64,000 bases of DNA from an uncultured Schlesneria sp. (lineage in GTDB: Bacteria; Planctomycetota; Planctomycetia; Planctomycetales; Planctomycetaceae). The notes beneath the pieces are model-generated. The model ran no database searches. It had not been told where the DNA came from and saw only the letters and a program-made list of their open reading frames with translations. Shown piece after piece: positions 27,004-37,693 of this stretch (its first letter is position 1; every line of letters starts with the position of its first letter). Location: NCBI GenBank assembly GCA_903834925.1, contig CAILLA010000057.1, positions 110,706-174,705 on the forward strand. Direction: 5' to 3'. Made by a program: the position numbers and the translations under genes.

Positions 27004-28332
27004 TCATACAAATTGTTTCAGAAACCTTCTCCGGTATTCTTGTGGATCTACTGGAAAGACGCTGTCGAAAGTGTCGCCGTTGGTGGCTCCCCTTTGAAAA
27101 CGTCGTTTTTCGAATACCGGCATTGATAAACCGGTGATTGCCAGCACGCCGCGGCGTACAACTTCACCTTTCAACGCGTAAAGGCGTTCTTCCTTCCAGT
27201 CGGTCAATTCGATGAACGGAATCCCTTCGGCGACTTCGATGACGTTTGGTAACGCAAACGGGCTGAAGCCTCGAAAACCGAGTGCTGCCACAGGTGCCGA
27301 TGAACGGACATGGCCGCGACTTTGTCCCCCGGAATAGGTCAACGAGTGCTTAATGGCATGCACGCCCCAGCCTTCCTGGTACAGCATCTGGTTGTTCAAC
27401 ACGCTTCGAATTGTCAATTCAGCGTTTTCGTGAATTGGATAATCTTTCAGATTCTCGTCGCCACCGTCTCCGTCGACGAGCAATTTCCAATCGGGATAAC
27501 GGTCGCGAATTGCCTGGCAAAGAGCCAAAGTCATTGCTGCCGATTGGACATCAAGCGGTTTATAGTCTTCGAGCACTCGAATCGCGGCATCGACCGAGAC
27601 CGCTGTGATCGGAATTTCGATTCGTTCCAACAGATATCCCAGATCCAGGTCATCGAGAAACTTTTGCGCCTGCTTTGCATCGGCCCCTTCGCCGCCGACG
27701 TCGAGTGTAAACGCTTTCAGCCGCTGAGGTGTCTCGCCCCGTTTCAGCAGCAGATGATAGAGCGTCAATAGTACGGCACCACTGTCGATCCCGCCGGAAA
27801 ACAGCACTCCGATCGGTTCGCGTGAATCAACCTGATCGAGCCATTTGTTAAGTTCAGTGGCCAGTGCTCCAATATAAGCTTGGCCGATTTCGTCGAGATT
27901 GGTGCTCAATCGATTCCGCTGGGGATTAAAGAAACGAGTGTAGGTCGGGCTGGGATCGGGGCAGCCAACCAGTGCCAGTTCCGTCAAATGATGTGCAGGA
28001 ACCATTCGTGTGTAGCTGGGGTGGAATTGTCCATCCAGTCCCTCTTTCTTCAACCAATCCCAGATCGTGTCAATTCGTTCGGCGATCACGAGGACTGGCC
28101 CGGCATGCTGCTTCGCAATGAAATATCGCAGAGGCCGTCCGATCGACCGAGCCATACGGACGATCTTTGCTTGTTTATGAATTAAAGCAAACTGGCCGTC
28201 GATTCCGCGTACCTGTTCTGGATCACCCGAAGCAACACGAGCCAAGGCGTCGTCGGCAGACATATTCAAAAACGTGTTTCCAGCCGGATCGACTAGATTG
28301 ATCAGACGTTCGATTAATTGAACGGACTGCAT
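27004..28332 (-). CDS. Asparagine-synthase-related protein without glutaminase cysteine
   Basis: A 442-residue protein whose C-terminal two-thirds is an asparagine-synthase-type ATP pyrophosphatase domain: the PP-loop SGGIDSG lies near residue 180 and LVDGDGGDEN near 285. The N-terminal part (residues 1-150) has remnants of the class II amidotransferase fold (VRGIDGQFALIHKQ, RDPxG-like region) but no Cys at position 2, so glutamine hydrolysis is unlikely. It may use ammonia or act as a beta-lactam-synthetase-like or amidating enzyme on another substrate. The gene stands alone, divergent from ligA. Confidence 0.82.
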   Translation of the reverse strand: MQSVQLIERLINLVDPAGNTFLNMSADDALARVASGDPEQVRGIDGQFALIHKQAKIVRMARSIGRPLRYFIAKQHAGPVLVIAERIDTIWDWLKKEGLDGQFHPSYTRMVPAHHLTELALVGCPDPSPTYTRFFNPQRNRLSTNLDEIGQAYIGALATELNKWLDQVDSREPIGVLFSGGIDSGAVLLTLYHLLLKRGETPQRLKAFTLDVGGEGADAKQAQKFLDDLDLGYLLERIEIPITAVSVDAAIRVLEDYKPLDVQSAAMTLALCQAIRDRYPDWKLLVDGDGGDENLKDYPIHENAELTIRSVLNNQMLYQEGWGVHAIKHSLTYSGGQSRGHVRSSAPVAALGFRGFSPFALPNVIEVAEGIPFIELTDWKEERLYALKGEVVRRGVLAITGLSMPVFEKRRFQRGATNGDTFDSVFPVDPQEYRRRFLKQFV

Positions 28333-28484
28333 GATGACTCCTTGAACTTGGATAATTGGGTTACATAATCATGCTACCAAATCGCGTTCGAGGCAAACCA
28401 GAAGCCCATGCAGTTGCGTCTCGAACACGAATTCGTGTATTGCATTCGCAAATCGTCTACGTCACACGACTCCCTGTCGATTGA

Positions 28485-30689
<2,205 letters not shown>

Positions 30690-30707
30690 TTCGGACCACC
30701 CAGTTCG

Positions 30708-31232
30708 TTACCAGGGTGTTTCCATCAGGTTGACGATTTTACGGGCCATGCCCTGCATCGCCTGGTCTAGCGCGGTGGCGAGTGATTGACCAAGCTCGGG
30801 GGCAAATTCGGCTTGAGCCGTCATCGGGATCACATCAGGTGAAAGTGGTATCTCTTCCTCGGCAAGAATTTTGCCGGTTCGGATATCTTCCCATTTGACT
30901 TGAACCATCAACGAAATCTGCAGTTCTCGAGGATCGTCCTGGGCAGTTTCACCCAGCACATCTTTGCGAAAACTGACGATTTTTCCCGTCAGCTTCGTAT
31001 CCGCTTCAAGTCCTTTTGACAGTCGATACTGAGCACGTTTTGTAATCTCTTTTTGAACGTACTCGGTGAGTTGAAACTCGATACCTCGCCGATTCGTTGT
31101 ATTCTCGAAGATCGGCACCGCAACGGAGGTGATGTCACGACGAAAGTCGTTTCCCACCGTGTAACCGCAGCCGGACAGTACGGTGATCACGATGAGCAGA
31201 CACGCCCGCCTGCCAATCGATCGGGAATCCAT
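30708..31232 (-). CDS. LptE-like outer-membrane lipoprotein
   Basis: A 174-residue lipoprotein with an N-terminal signal ending LSGCGYTVG and a family-like pattern (ITSVAVPIFENTTNRRGIEFQLTEYV) of LptE, which plugs LptD and helps place lipopolysaccharide in the outer membrane. ATG 31232 puts the signal at the N-terminus; the open frame extends upstream to ATG 31364, adding 44 non-signal residues. It is the third gene of the recO-bamD-like run, all on the minus strand. Whether planctomycete lipid A export uses it as in proteobacteria is inference. Confidence 0.78.
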   Translation of the reverse strand: MDSRSIGRRACLLIVITVLSGCGYTVGNDFRRDITSVAVPIFENTTNRRGIEFQLTEYVQKEITKRAQYRLSKGLEADTKLTGKIVSFRKDVLGETAQDDPRELQISLMVQVKWEDIRTGKILAEEEIPLSPDVIPMTAQAEFAPELGQSLATALDQAMQGMARKIVNLMETPW

Positions 31233-31382
31233 TGACGAATTGCCATCGTTTCGAATGGCATTGCCGTATCGAGTGATTTCAGATTGCGAACCGACCGAGT
31301 TTCCGCATTCCGCGACGTGACGCACGCGGTTGTCATTTTGCAGATTGGGTATGTCGGTTTTCATTTTTCGACTTTACAAACA

Positions 31383-32951
31383 TTACAGGCGAGCTCGGCC
31401 AGGTGCTTTGGAATCCAATTCTTTCGCTTCTGATTCCGAACCGGGTGGAAGCCTATCGGGACTTCCGTCTTCTCCATACCAGCCACGTCGGCGTTTTGGA
31501 GGATTTACAGGTTCGGCGTTAGGCATCGGTTCGGTCATTTGAGATGACTCGTCGGGTTCCGCATCTTTAGACAGGTTATTTTGTTTTGGTTTCTTGGGGT
31601 CAATTTTGGAATTCGTCTTCGGGCTGGAATTGGATTTGTCCCGAGGAGTACCCACTAACGGGGAATTTTTCAATTTGAATTCAAACGCTGGCATTTTTGG
31701 CGTGATCGAATCCAGAATCGACGTTGTCTTTGGATCGACAGGACTAAGAAAGACAGCGCCGCTGGCGTATTGCGGTCCGAGTTCCACGAGCTTGTCACGG
31801 GCCATTTTAGCGTACTGGGACTTCGGGAATCTGGCGATGGTCTGGTGGCAATAGATTGCCGCCGCTCGCTTGTTCCCTTTTTTCAGCCAGAAACCGACTT
31901 GCGAATAAGTTTCCAGGGCCTTGGAGTCCTCGATATGTGCGAGTTCCTGCTGAAGCCGCTCTTTTTCCGGGATGCCAGGATAGAGACGCAACGTGGCTTC
32001 CTTGAGTTTTTGAGCCTCGTCGAGAGTCCGGCTTTCGTAGTCAGGCCCCATATAGGACATCAGCTTTACGTGCGAACCCAGCAAAAATGCGTTCTGAACG
32101 TGTGGGCTGTTGGGGAATGTTTCCCGCAACATTTGAAAGTACCGATCGGATTCAACATAGTTACCCGTTCGGGCATAGTGACTGGCAACCAGCATCATGG
32201 CATCGTCGGCCAGAGGTCCCGTTGGATCATTCATCCAGACTGCAGTTAATGCTGCGATACCATTCCCTGGCGTATCGAATAACGGTTCTCTTTTGTTTGT
32301 AAAATTGGGCTGGAAGAGTGGCCTGGATTTCGGAGTTTTAGGAGGTTCGTCTGAAGGGAGTTTCTTCGCTGGCTCGTCAAAATTGACTTGGTGGATTTCG
32401 CCCAGCTGGACCACTTCAGGGAAATCGAGCCACAGGCGACCAAGCTTGAACATTCGCTCGCTGACGACATTCAAATGTCGTGTCGACGGATATTCCTTAA
32501 GGAGAATCGCGTAAACGTCATGTGCTCGCGAATAATTATCCTGTTGCCAGGCAGATTCGGCTTCCATGAATAACGCGTCTTCGCGAATTTCACTCTTTTT
32601 GAATTGCTTAGCGACTTTCCTGAATGACTTTTGTGCCTCGAGATATCGTTCCTCTTTGTAGAGGTCGGTTGCCGCAAGGTATTCGTCCGTTCCCGGCAAC
32701 GGCTTCAGTGACTTTCCAGATAGCGAGTTATTCGCGGCCCGGTCCTCTTCCTCTTTCTTTTTGAAGAAGTTCCTTAATGATCGTTCATTGGGACCTTGAA
32801 CCTTATCGATGCTGGGATAGTTATCCTTCAGCAACGCAGAACGCTCTAAGGGAATTGAGCATCCCGCGACCAAATACAACATCATCGCACAATAAACCGA
32901 AGGTCTGTGCGTCCAAGCAATCTGGCGTATTATTTTATTGCCCATGGTCAT
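31383..32951 (-). CDS. BamD-like tetratricopeptide outer-membrane assembly lipoprotein
   Basis: A 522-residue protein with a signal and lipobox (LVAGC near residue 31) followed by TPR-like repeats such as LYKEERYLEAQKSFRKVAKQF and YAILLKEYPSTRH. The pattern matches the BamD/YfiO family, a component of the beta-barrel assembly machinery, but the protein is about twice the usual length, with an extended Pro/Lys-rich tail. Start is uncertain among TTG 32966, ATG 32951 and ATG 32945. It follows recO by 15-30 bases and precedes the LptE-like gene. Confidence 0.82.
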   Translation of the reverse strand: MTMGNKIIRQIAWTHRPSVYCAMMLYLVAGCSIPLERSALLKDNYPSIDKVQGPNERSLRNFFKKKEEEDRAANNSLSGKSLKPLPGTDEYLAATDLYKEERYLEAQKSFRKVAKQFKKSEIREDALFMEAESAWQQDNYSRAHDVYAILLKEYPSTRHLNVVSERMFKLGRLWLDFPEVVQLGEIHQVNFDEPAKKLPSDEPPKTPKSRPLFQPNFTNKREPLFDTPGNGIAALTAVWMNDPTGPLADDAMMLVASHYARTGNYVESDRYFQMLRETFPNSPHVQNAFLLGSHVKLMSYMGPDYESRTLDEAQKLKEATLRLYPGIPEKERLQQELAHIEDSKALETYSQVGFWLKKGNKRAAAIYCHQTIARFPKSQYAKMARDKLVELGPQYASGAVFLSPVDPKTTSILDSITPKMPAFEFKLKNSPLVGTPRDKSNSSPKTNSKIDPKKPKQNNLSKDAEPDESSQMTEPMPNAEPVNPPKRRRGWYGEDGSPDRLPPGSESEAKELDSKAPGRARL

Positions 32952-32981
32952 CCATGACCGAGACAAAGCCGGTCGGCTTGG

Positions 32982-33728
32982 TTAGTGCTCTAAATATTTC
33001 AACATTTTTGGGCGTTTGCCCATGACGTGACAGATGGCGGCGGTCGTAACGTGTTTCACTTCTTTCAACTGACCTGACGTCAGGTTCAGTCGTTTCCAGG
33101 CATGTTCGCTTTCACTTGATAACAACCGCATCGCAGCGGCGGTTCCGGCATGTATCGATATCTGTGTGTATTCTTCTCGCTGGCATTCGGGACAAATCAG
33201 TCCCCCTTCATTGACCCAAAATCCAAACGTTCGTCCTTCAGTTAACTCAACGCCGCAAGCGGCACAATTTTCAAAATCCGGTAATTGTCCAAGTTCTCGC
33301 AACAAGACAAGTTCAAATCGAATCACGCCGAGCAGCTTAGTTTCCGAGGCTCCAAACATCGTCAGAGCTTCCTGCGCGGCAGTGTATAAAATCGGGTGTG
33401 GGTCGTAATCTTCAGTAAGTGATAAAAGGAGTTCGGCCAGATAGTAGCCTGCATAAAGACAGGTCAAATCACGTTCTTGTGGATGAAACCGCGAAACGAG
33501 TTTTGCTTCAGTGAGTAGATCGAGTCCAGATGTTTGCTTACGTAGGAACACTATCTGACATGTCGAGAGAAGGTCAAGAGAGGATTCGAAAGGCCCTTTT
33601 AATCTTCGCCCACCTTTCGCCAACGCCGATATCTTCCCAAATTCGCGTGTAAAAATGACGACGATCCGGCTGGTTTCGCTGAAGTCGGTGACTCGCAGCA
33701 TCAGACCTTCGGACTTTTCGGACGACAA
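32982..33728 (-). CDS. recO: DNA repair protein RecO
   Basis: Helps load RecA at gaps in the RecF pathway. The 248-residue protein has the N-terminal OB fold (VTDFSETSRIVVIFTREFGKISALAKGGRR) and a four-Cys zinc site (CAAC ... CPEC). The start codon is a TTG at 33728 with GGAG seven bases upstream; no better ATG exists before the OB fold begins. It opens the run with the bamD- and lptE-like genes. Confidence 0.93.
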   Translation of the reverse strand: MSSEKSEGLMLRVTDFSETSRIVVIFTREFGKISALAKGGRRLKGPFESSLDLLSTCQIVFLRKQTSGLDLLTEAKLVSRFHPQERDLTCLYAGYYLAELLLSLTEDYDPHPILYTAAQEALTMFGASETKLLGVIRFELVLLRELGQLPDFENCAACGVELTEGRTFGFWVNEGGLICPECQREEYTQISIHAGTAAAMRLLSSESEHAWKRLNLTSGQLKEVKHVTTAAICHVMGKRPKMLKYLEH

Positions 33729-33825
33729 GATCGGTCTCCAGTTCGCGTGTTACAGGGATATGATTCGACACAAGATCATTGTCGATGGGGGATTAAACCG
33801 TTATCACAAAAACACAATGAAACGT

Positions 33826-33884
33826 TAGCCGGACGCGCAAGCGAGGGAGAACAAAGCAAGACCCTCGCTTGCGCGTCGGGCTAA
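33826..33884. repeat. Palindromic dispersed repeat, family A copy 3
   Basis: Arms TTAGCCGGACGCGCAAGCGA(GGG) and its inverse share the family A core with one mismatch and a loop of about 13 bases (ending AAGCAAGA). The leader found in the other two copies is absent. It lies between the membrane protein stop and the recO start. Confidence 0.82.
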
Positions 33885-33903
33885 AGAACCATCCATGCTT
33901 GCG

Positions 33904-35049
33904 TCAATTACTCTCCGGTGGCGCTTGACCATTTGATTGCTTCCAGGCGTCTGTCGCAGGGATGCCTACGACTGGTAGCGGATCGCGAGCCGGACGAGCA
34001 TTATCGTCGAGTGCCAATCGATCAAGTGGCACTCGATCGACTTCCAAACGGAGCAGCAGGTAAATCGCCGTCGACGCGGACCAGAAGAAACTGACGCCAA
34101 CTCCCGACAAAATGATGTGTGAAAGTATGGTTAGGGGAGACAACAGCGAGCTTTGCGCTTGTTCCTCTCCGGAACCGAATCCTATGCTCGACATCGTACA
34201 AAAGAAGGCGGTTGCGATCAGCAATTTCGTCATCGAAATCAGAACGATACCGATAAGTAGGCTAATCAGCCCATACACAAGAACATGCCATGGGCGACCC
34301 GTTAGTCCACTGTACGCTCGGCTTAATCCTCCAAAACTATCGCAATCGTCGGTTGCCACAGACGCAACCATCAGCGGCCAACCAATCGCCGTCACCAGAA
34401 GCAGAAAAGCGATTGCAAATCCAAAGATCATTACAACGGGCGAAGCGATCAATAGCCAGAGTGATCCCAATAATGGCAATCGCCCGACGAATCCGATTCC
34501 AGCGATCATCAATCCAATTAATAGAGCCGTAAACAGCGGTATAAGCGGGGCGGCTACGGAAGCCGGATAGCGGACAAGGCAATATTGAATGGCGCTGCGA
34601 ACGGTTGATTCATCTTTGCCAACAAACAATGTTGCCGAACGTCGACAAAGAATTGTTCCAGCCAGCGACCAGATCCCAATCGCCAGCAGAAGCAGGACCA
34701 GTCCGGCGAATCGTTCATTCCAACTGCTGGATGATTCCAGAATCAAAATTCCGGGATACGTCACGGAAGTCCAGGGACGCAAGACGGTCTCATATGTCAA
34801 GAATTCGGGTTTGGGGATGGAACCGATTGTTTGCAACCAGCGTTCAGTCGAATCGCTGAGCGAATAAGCCGACCGAGTGAATGGTATTTGATAACCGACA
34901 AGCCACCATGAAATGTAGATCAGCACAGAAGCGACCGAAGCAATCGCCACGGATGCTGGTGAAAGTGCGATGGCCGCTGCGTCAAACAAACGAAGTACAG
35001 GAAACTGACGCCTGAAGGAGGAGCGATCCGGCGAAGTAGCATCTGGCAT
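33904..35049 (-). CDS. Multi-pass membrane protein of unknown function
   Basis: A 381-residue protein with about six hydrophobic segments over residues 30-345 and a cytoplasmic-looking Pro/Ala-rich tail (ATDAWKQSNGQAPPESN). No family recognised by eye. It is the last gene of the five-gene minus-strand run, 14 bases after the nucleoside-hydrolase-like gene. Confidence 0.68.
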   Translation of the reverse strand: MPDATSPDRSSFRRQFPVLRLFDAAAIALSPASVAIASVASVLIYISWWLVGYQIPFTRSAYSLSDSTERWLQTIGSIPKPEFLTYETVLRPWTSVTYPGILILESSSSWNERFAGLVLLLLAIGIWSLAGTILCRRSATLFVGKDESTVRSAIQYCLVRYPASVAAPLIPLFTALLIGLMIAGIGFVGRLPLLGSLWLLIASPVVMIFGFAIAFLLLVTAIGWPLMVASVATDDCDSFGGLSRAYSGLTGRPWHVLVYGLISLLIGIVLISMTKLLIATAFFCTMSSIGFGSGEEQAQSSLLSPLTILSHIILSGVGVSFFWSASTAIYLLLRLEVDRVPLDRLALDDNARPARDPLPVVGIPATDAWKQSNGQAPPESN

Positions 35050-35063
35050 TCACAATCCCTTTG

Positions 35064-36032
35064 TCACTCGGCTTTTCTCAGCGTTTGAGTGAAATAATCG
35101 AGTACGCCTTGTGTGTCGACTTCCAGAAACGTGTCAACGTTTTTGTGCCAGGCAGGTCGTTGACGACGGTCAAAAATCGTCATCCCGCGAGTCAGTCGGC
35201 CTTCCGTTTCGACGTCGATTGATAATGCGGTCCGTTTGAATAATCGAGGTTGCGAGATGGCGGCAAGTGCTGTGACCTCCGCCAACCAGATTCCTTCGAC
35301 ACCCAAATGTTGTCGATGAGCCCGTAAGGAGAACGGGAGCAGGTGCCGCAACAGGCCTCCATAGCGAGTTGATTCCGACAGCCCCAGTCTGTCGAGTTGA
35401 TCAAACGTCAACATCGCACGATGACTGACATCGCGAGGTACGACCGATTTCATTGTCGGCGACTTTAAGACAACTCTCGCCGCTTCGGGATGATGAAACA
35501 CGTTGAATTCCGCAACGGCCGTAACATCCCCCTCGCTGGCAACGGTCCCTGCCAGACAGACAAGACCTCGAAGACCACCCAGAAACCCGGCATCGCGGTC
35601 GGCCGCCAATGCCACATTGCTAAGAGGACCAAGTGTCAGCAGCGTGATTTCGTCTGGGTATTCACGGACCAGTTCGGTCATGAGTTTTGCGGCATCGCGT
35701 GGATGGTGCAGATCGGCGACGGCGACAGGCCACTCACCAAGTCCTTCCTGGCCGTGTAGTAGTCGCAGTTGATTGATCCAATCCGAAGACGACCCGCCAG
35801 ATTCGGCCTCTGCCATTCGCTGAGACGCTTCGGCCTGTCCGATACGAGGCCATTTGGGAGGATCAAGTGCCTCCAGCAATGCCTGCAGATTGCGTCCCGC
35901 TTGTACAGAGGAAACCGCCCCACCAACAGCTGTTAGAGCAATGACATCCAAGTCGGGGTCGGCCAGCGCGATTGCGATCGCCAAGGCATCGCCGATTCCG
36001 GGGTCCGCGTCAATGATCAATTTTTGTGGCAT
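35064..36032 (-). CDS. Inosine-uridine nucleoside hydrolase-like protein with altered active-site residues
   Basis: A 322-residue member of the IunH fold, which splits ribonucleosides into base and ribose in a calcium-dependent way. The N-terminus DADPGIGDALA aligns with the DxDPGxDDAxA calcium motif but has Gly in place of the first Asp of the DD pair. TLGPLSNVALA aligns with the usual TGPLTNLALA. The C-terminal HDP motif is replaced by LAEVTA (Ala and Glu for His and Asp). Family membership is clear but canonical catalysis is doubtful; a distinct substrate is possible. ATG 36032. Confidence 0.83.
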   Translation of the reverse strand: MPQKLIIDADPGIGDALAIAIALADPDLDVIALTAVGGAVSSVQAGRNLQALLEALDPPKWPRIGQAEASQRMAEAESGGSSSDWINQLRLLHGQEGLGEWPVAVADLHHPRDAAKLMTELVREYPDEITLLTLGPLSNVALAADRDAGFLGGLRGLVCLAGTVASEGDVTAVAEFNVFHHPEAARVVLKSPTMKSVVPRDVSHRAMLTFDQLDRLGLSESTRYGGLLRHLLPFSLRAHRQHLGVEGIWLAEVTALAAISQPRLFKRTALSIDVETEGRLTRGMTIFDRRQRPAWHKNVDTFLEVDTQGVLDYFTQTLRKAE

Positions 36033-36113
36033 AAAAACCTTCTCAAGCCATGTTGCACGTCTCGATAGATCGTAGGCCGTTACCGCAAAGCGTTCAATCC
36101 CTTTATGCGTGGC

Positions 36114-37660
36114 TCATTTGGAACCGAGGTAGGGGACACGCAGTAAGACACACAATTGGCACGCAATGCAGATGAAAACAAACAGAGTATCAAACACTGC
36201 CGAGAAAATTGCGTTTGGAGGGCCGAGACGAAAAATAAACGCGGCAAAAACAATGATGAAGTACGCACCAAAAGTCATCCCGATCGCTAACGCGACAGCT
36301 CCCCACCGGACATAGAGCGATGTCACAGCAGCGAAATGCGGGATCAACGCAAACAAAAGAAACAAAAGCCAGCCGTCATATTCATTCCAGACAATGTCCC
36401 AAAGATCGCCGCGCCCTGTGGCTGTGCAGAGTGCGAAGAGAAGTTCAATGATCGGACCGGGAAGCCAGCCCAACAATGCTCCGAGAAATTTGTGGTAGAC
36501 CATGACATTTGATGAATGAGGCAACATCATCAACGACGTCAGCGTTTGACCTCGAATTTCATCATGCAGCGAACGAGACAAGACCAGCGCCGCATCGACT
36601 GCAATCGAAAAGGACATCCATAGCAGGCATTGATCGGCGTATTCGTCGACACGCGGAAACCCTTTCATGAACTCATACACCAACACAGTCGTCGCCAAAC
36701 TGCCGTAATACACGATCCGAATCAGGATCATCCCGATCCCACCCGAGACGAAATGGAAGTCTTTCCAGACGAACGGATGGCTCCAGGGGCGACCAGCATG
36801 GAAACGAAAGAATGCACGACGTTCGGCCACCATTCCACGTGACGTCGCTTCCGTCGAATGGCTTCGAGCGGTGATACCGAAAAGCAGCCACGACAATCCT
36901 GCAAAGACCACCCCCGCTATTCCATTGCTGATGACTTGGGTACTCATCGGAGACCGACCGAAGCCCGTTGACAGAATGTCCGAGAGTTGAAGAAGAACGC
37001 ACATGCTTCCGATGCTTTCCAGGACTGTCCACAGCAGGCTTGGAAGCGGAAGCTCCTGGCCACCGGCAACAATCCATCGTGAATGCATGCCAGCAACCCG
37101 GTTGGCGACGTATGGCAAAAACAAATACAACGCCAAGCTGATCACGACCCAACTCGAAGCTTTTCTGCCGTTGGGTGCCAACGTCGAACAGAGCAACCCA
37201 AGCCCTGCCAGAAACACCATATATGCCAGAAGAGCCAACGTGACCGCCGAAATTTGCAGGCTGGATACACCTCCCATTGTGACGGCCAACTGCATCAACG
37301 GATATTGCACGGCGATCAACAACAGGGCCTGCCATAATCGACCGCCCGATTTCCCCAGTAAGATTCCGAGCGGGCTGATCCCTGCCATCAACATCAAACC
37401 AAGCGTGTCTTCTTCTTTCTCTTCGGTGATCGGGGTTGAAAAGAATCCGAATCCCATCAACGTCATAAAAAGGACGTCAAGGTAAGCGATCCCTTCGAAG
37501 AACCGCAGTCCGGGTGCTCCGAAACGTCCCAGGTGACCAACGTTATGCATAGTGCAAAATAGATGGCACCGATTAAGCCCAAACGGATCAAATGCGTCGG
37601 CCATGAGCGGGCATCAATTCTGAGCGACCGCTCCAGCAGTGCAAAAACTCCGTTTAACAT
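36114..37660 (-). CDS. ABC-2 type transporter permease (paralogue 2), apparent frameshift
   Basis: A paralogue of the permease at 16655-18235, sharing EEKEEDTLGLMLMAGISP and LGILLGKS. The body (36114 to about 37540) is in one frame, but its true N-terminus, MLNGVFALLERSLRIDARSW, starts at 37660 in another frame and matches MLRGIFALFFRSLRGDTRSL of paralogue 1. The frames join near 37530-37550, where one base appears to be missing. The upstream end of the body frame, from the apparent ATG at 37604, is antisense-like filler. Either a recent inactivating mutation, a sequence error or a recoding site. About twelve membrane segments; no ATPase gene beside it. It sits between the STN-like genes and the nucleoside-hydrolase-like gene. 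Confidence 0.78.
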
Positions 37661-37693
37661 TCAACGATTCCATTCGATTGAAAGGGTTAGTCA

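Noticed and set aside
37574..37604. ATG 37604 as permease start
   Set aside because: Residues from 37604 to about 37550 do not match the paralogue, while the frame from 37660 does.
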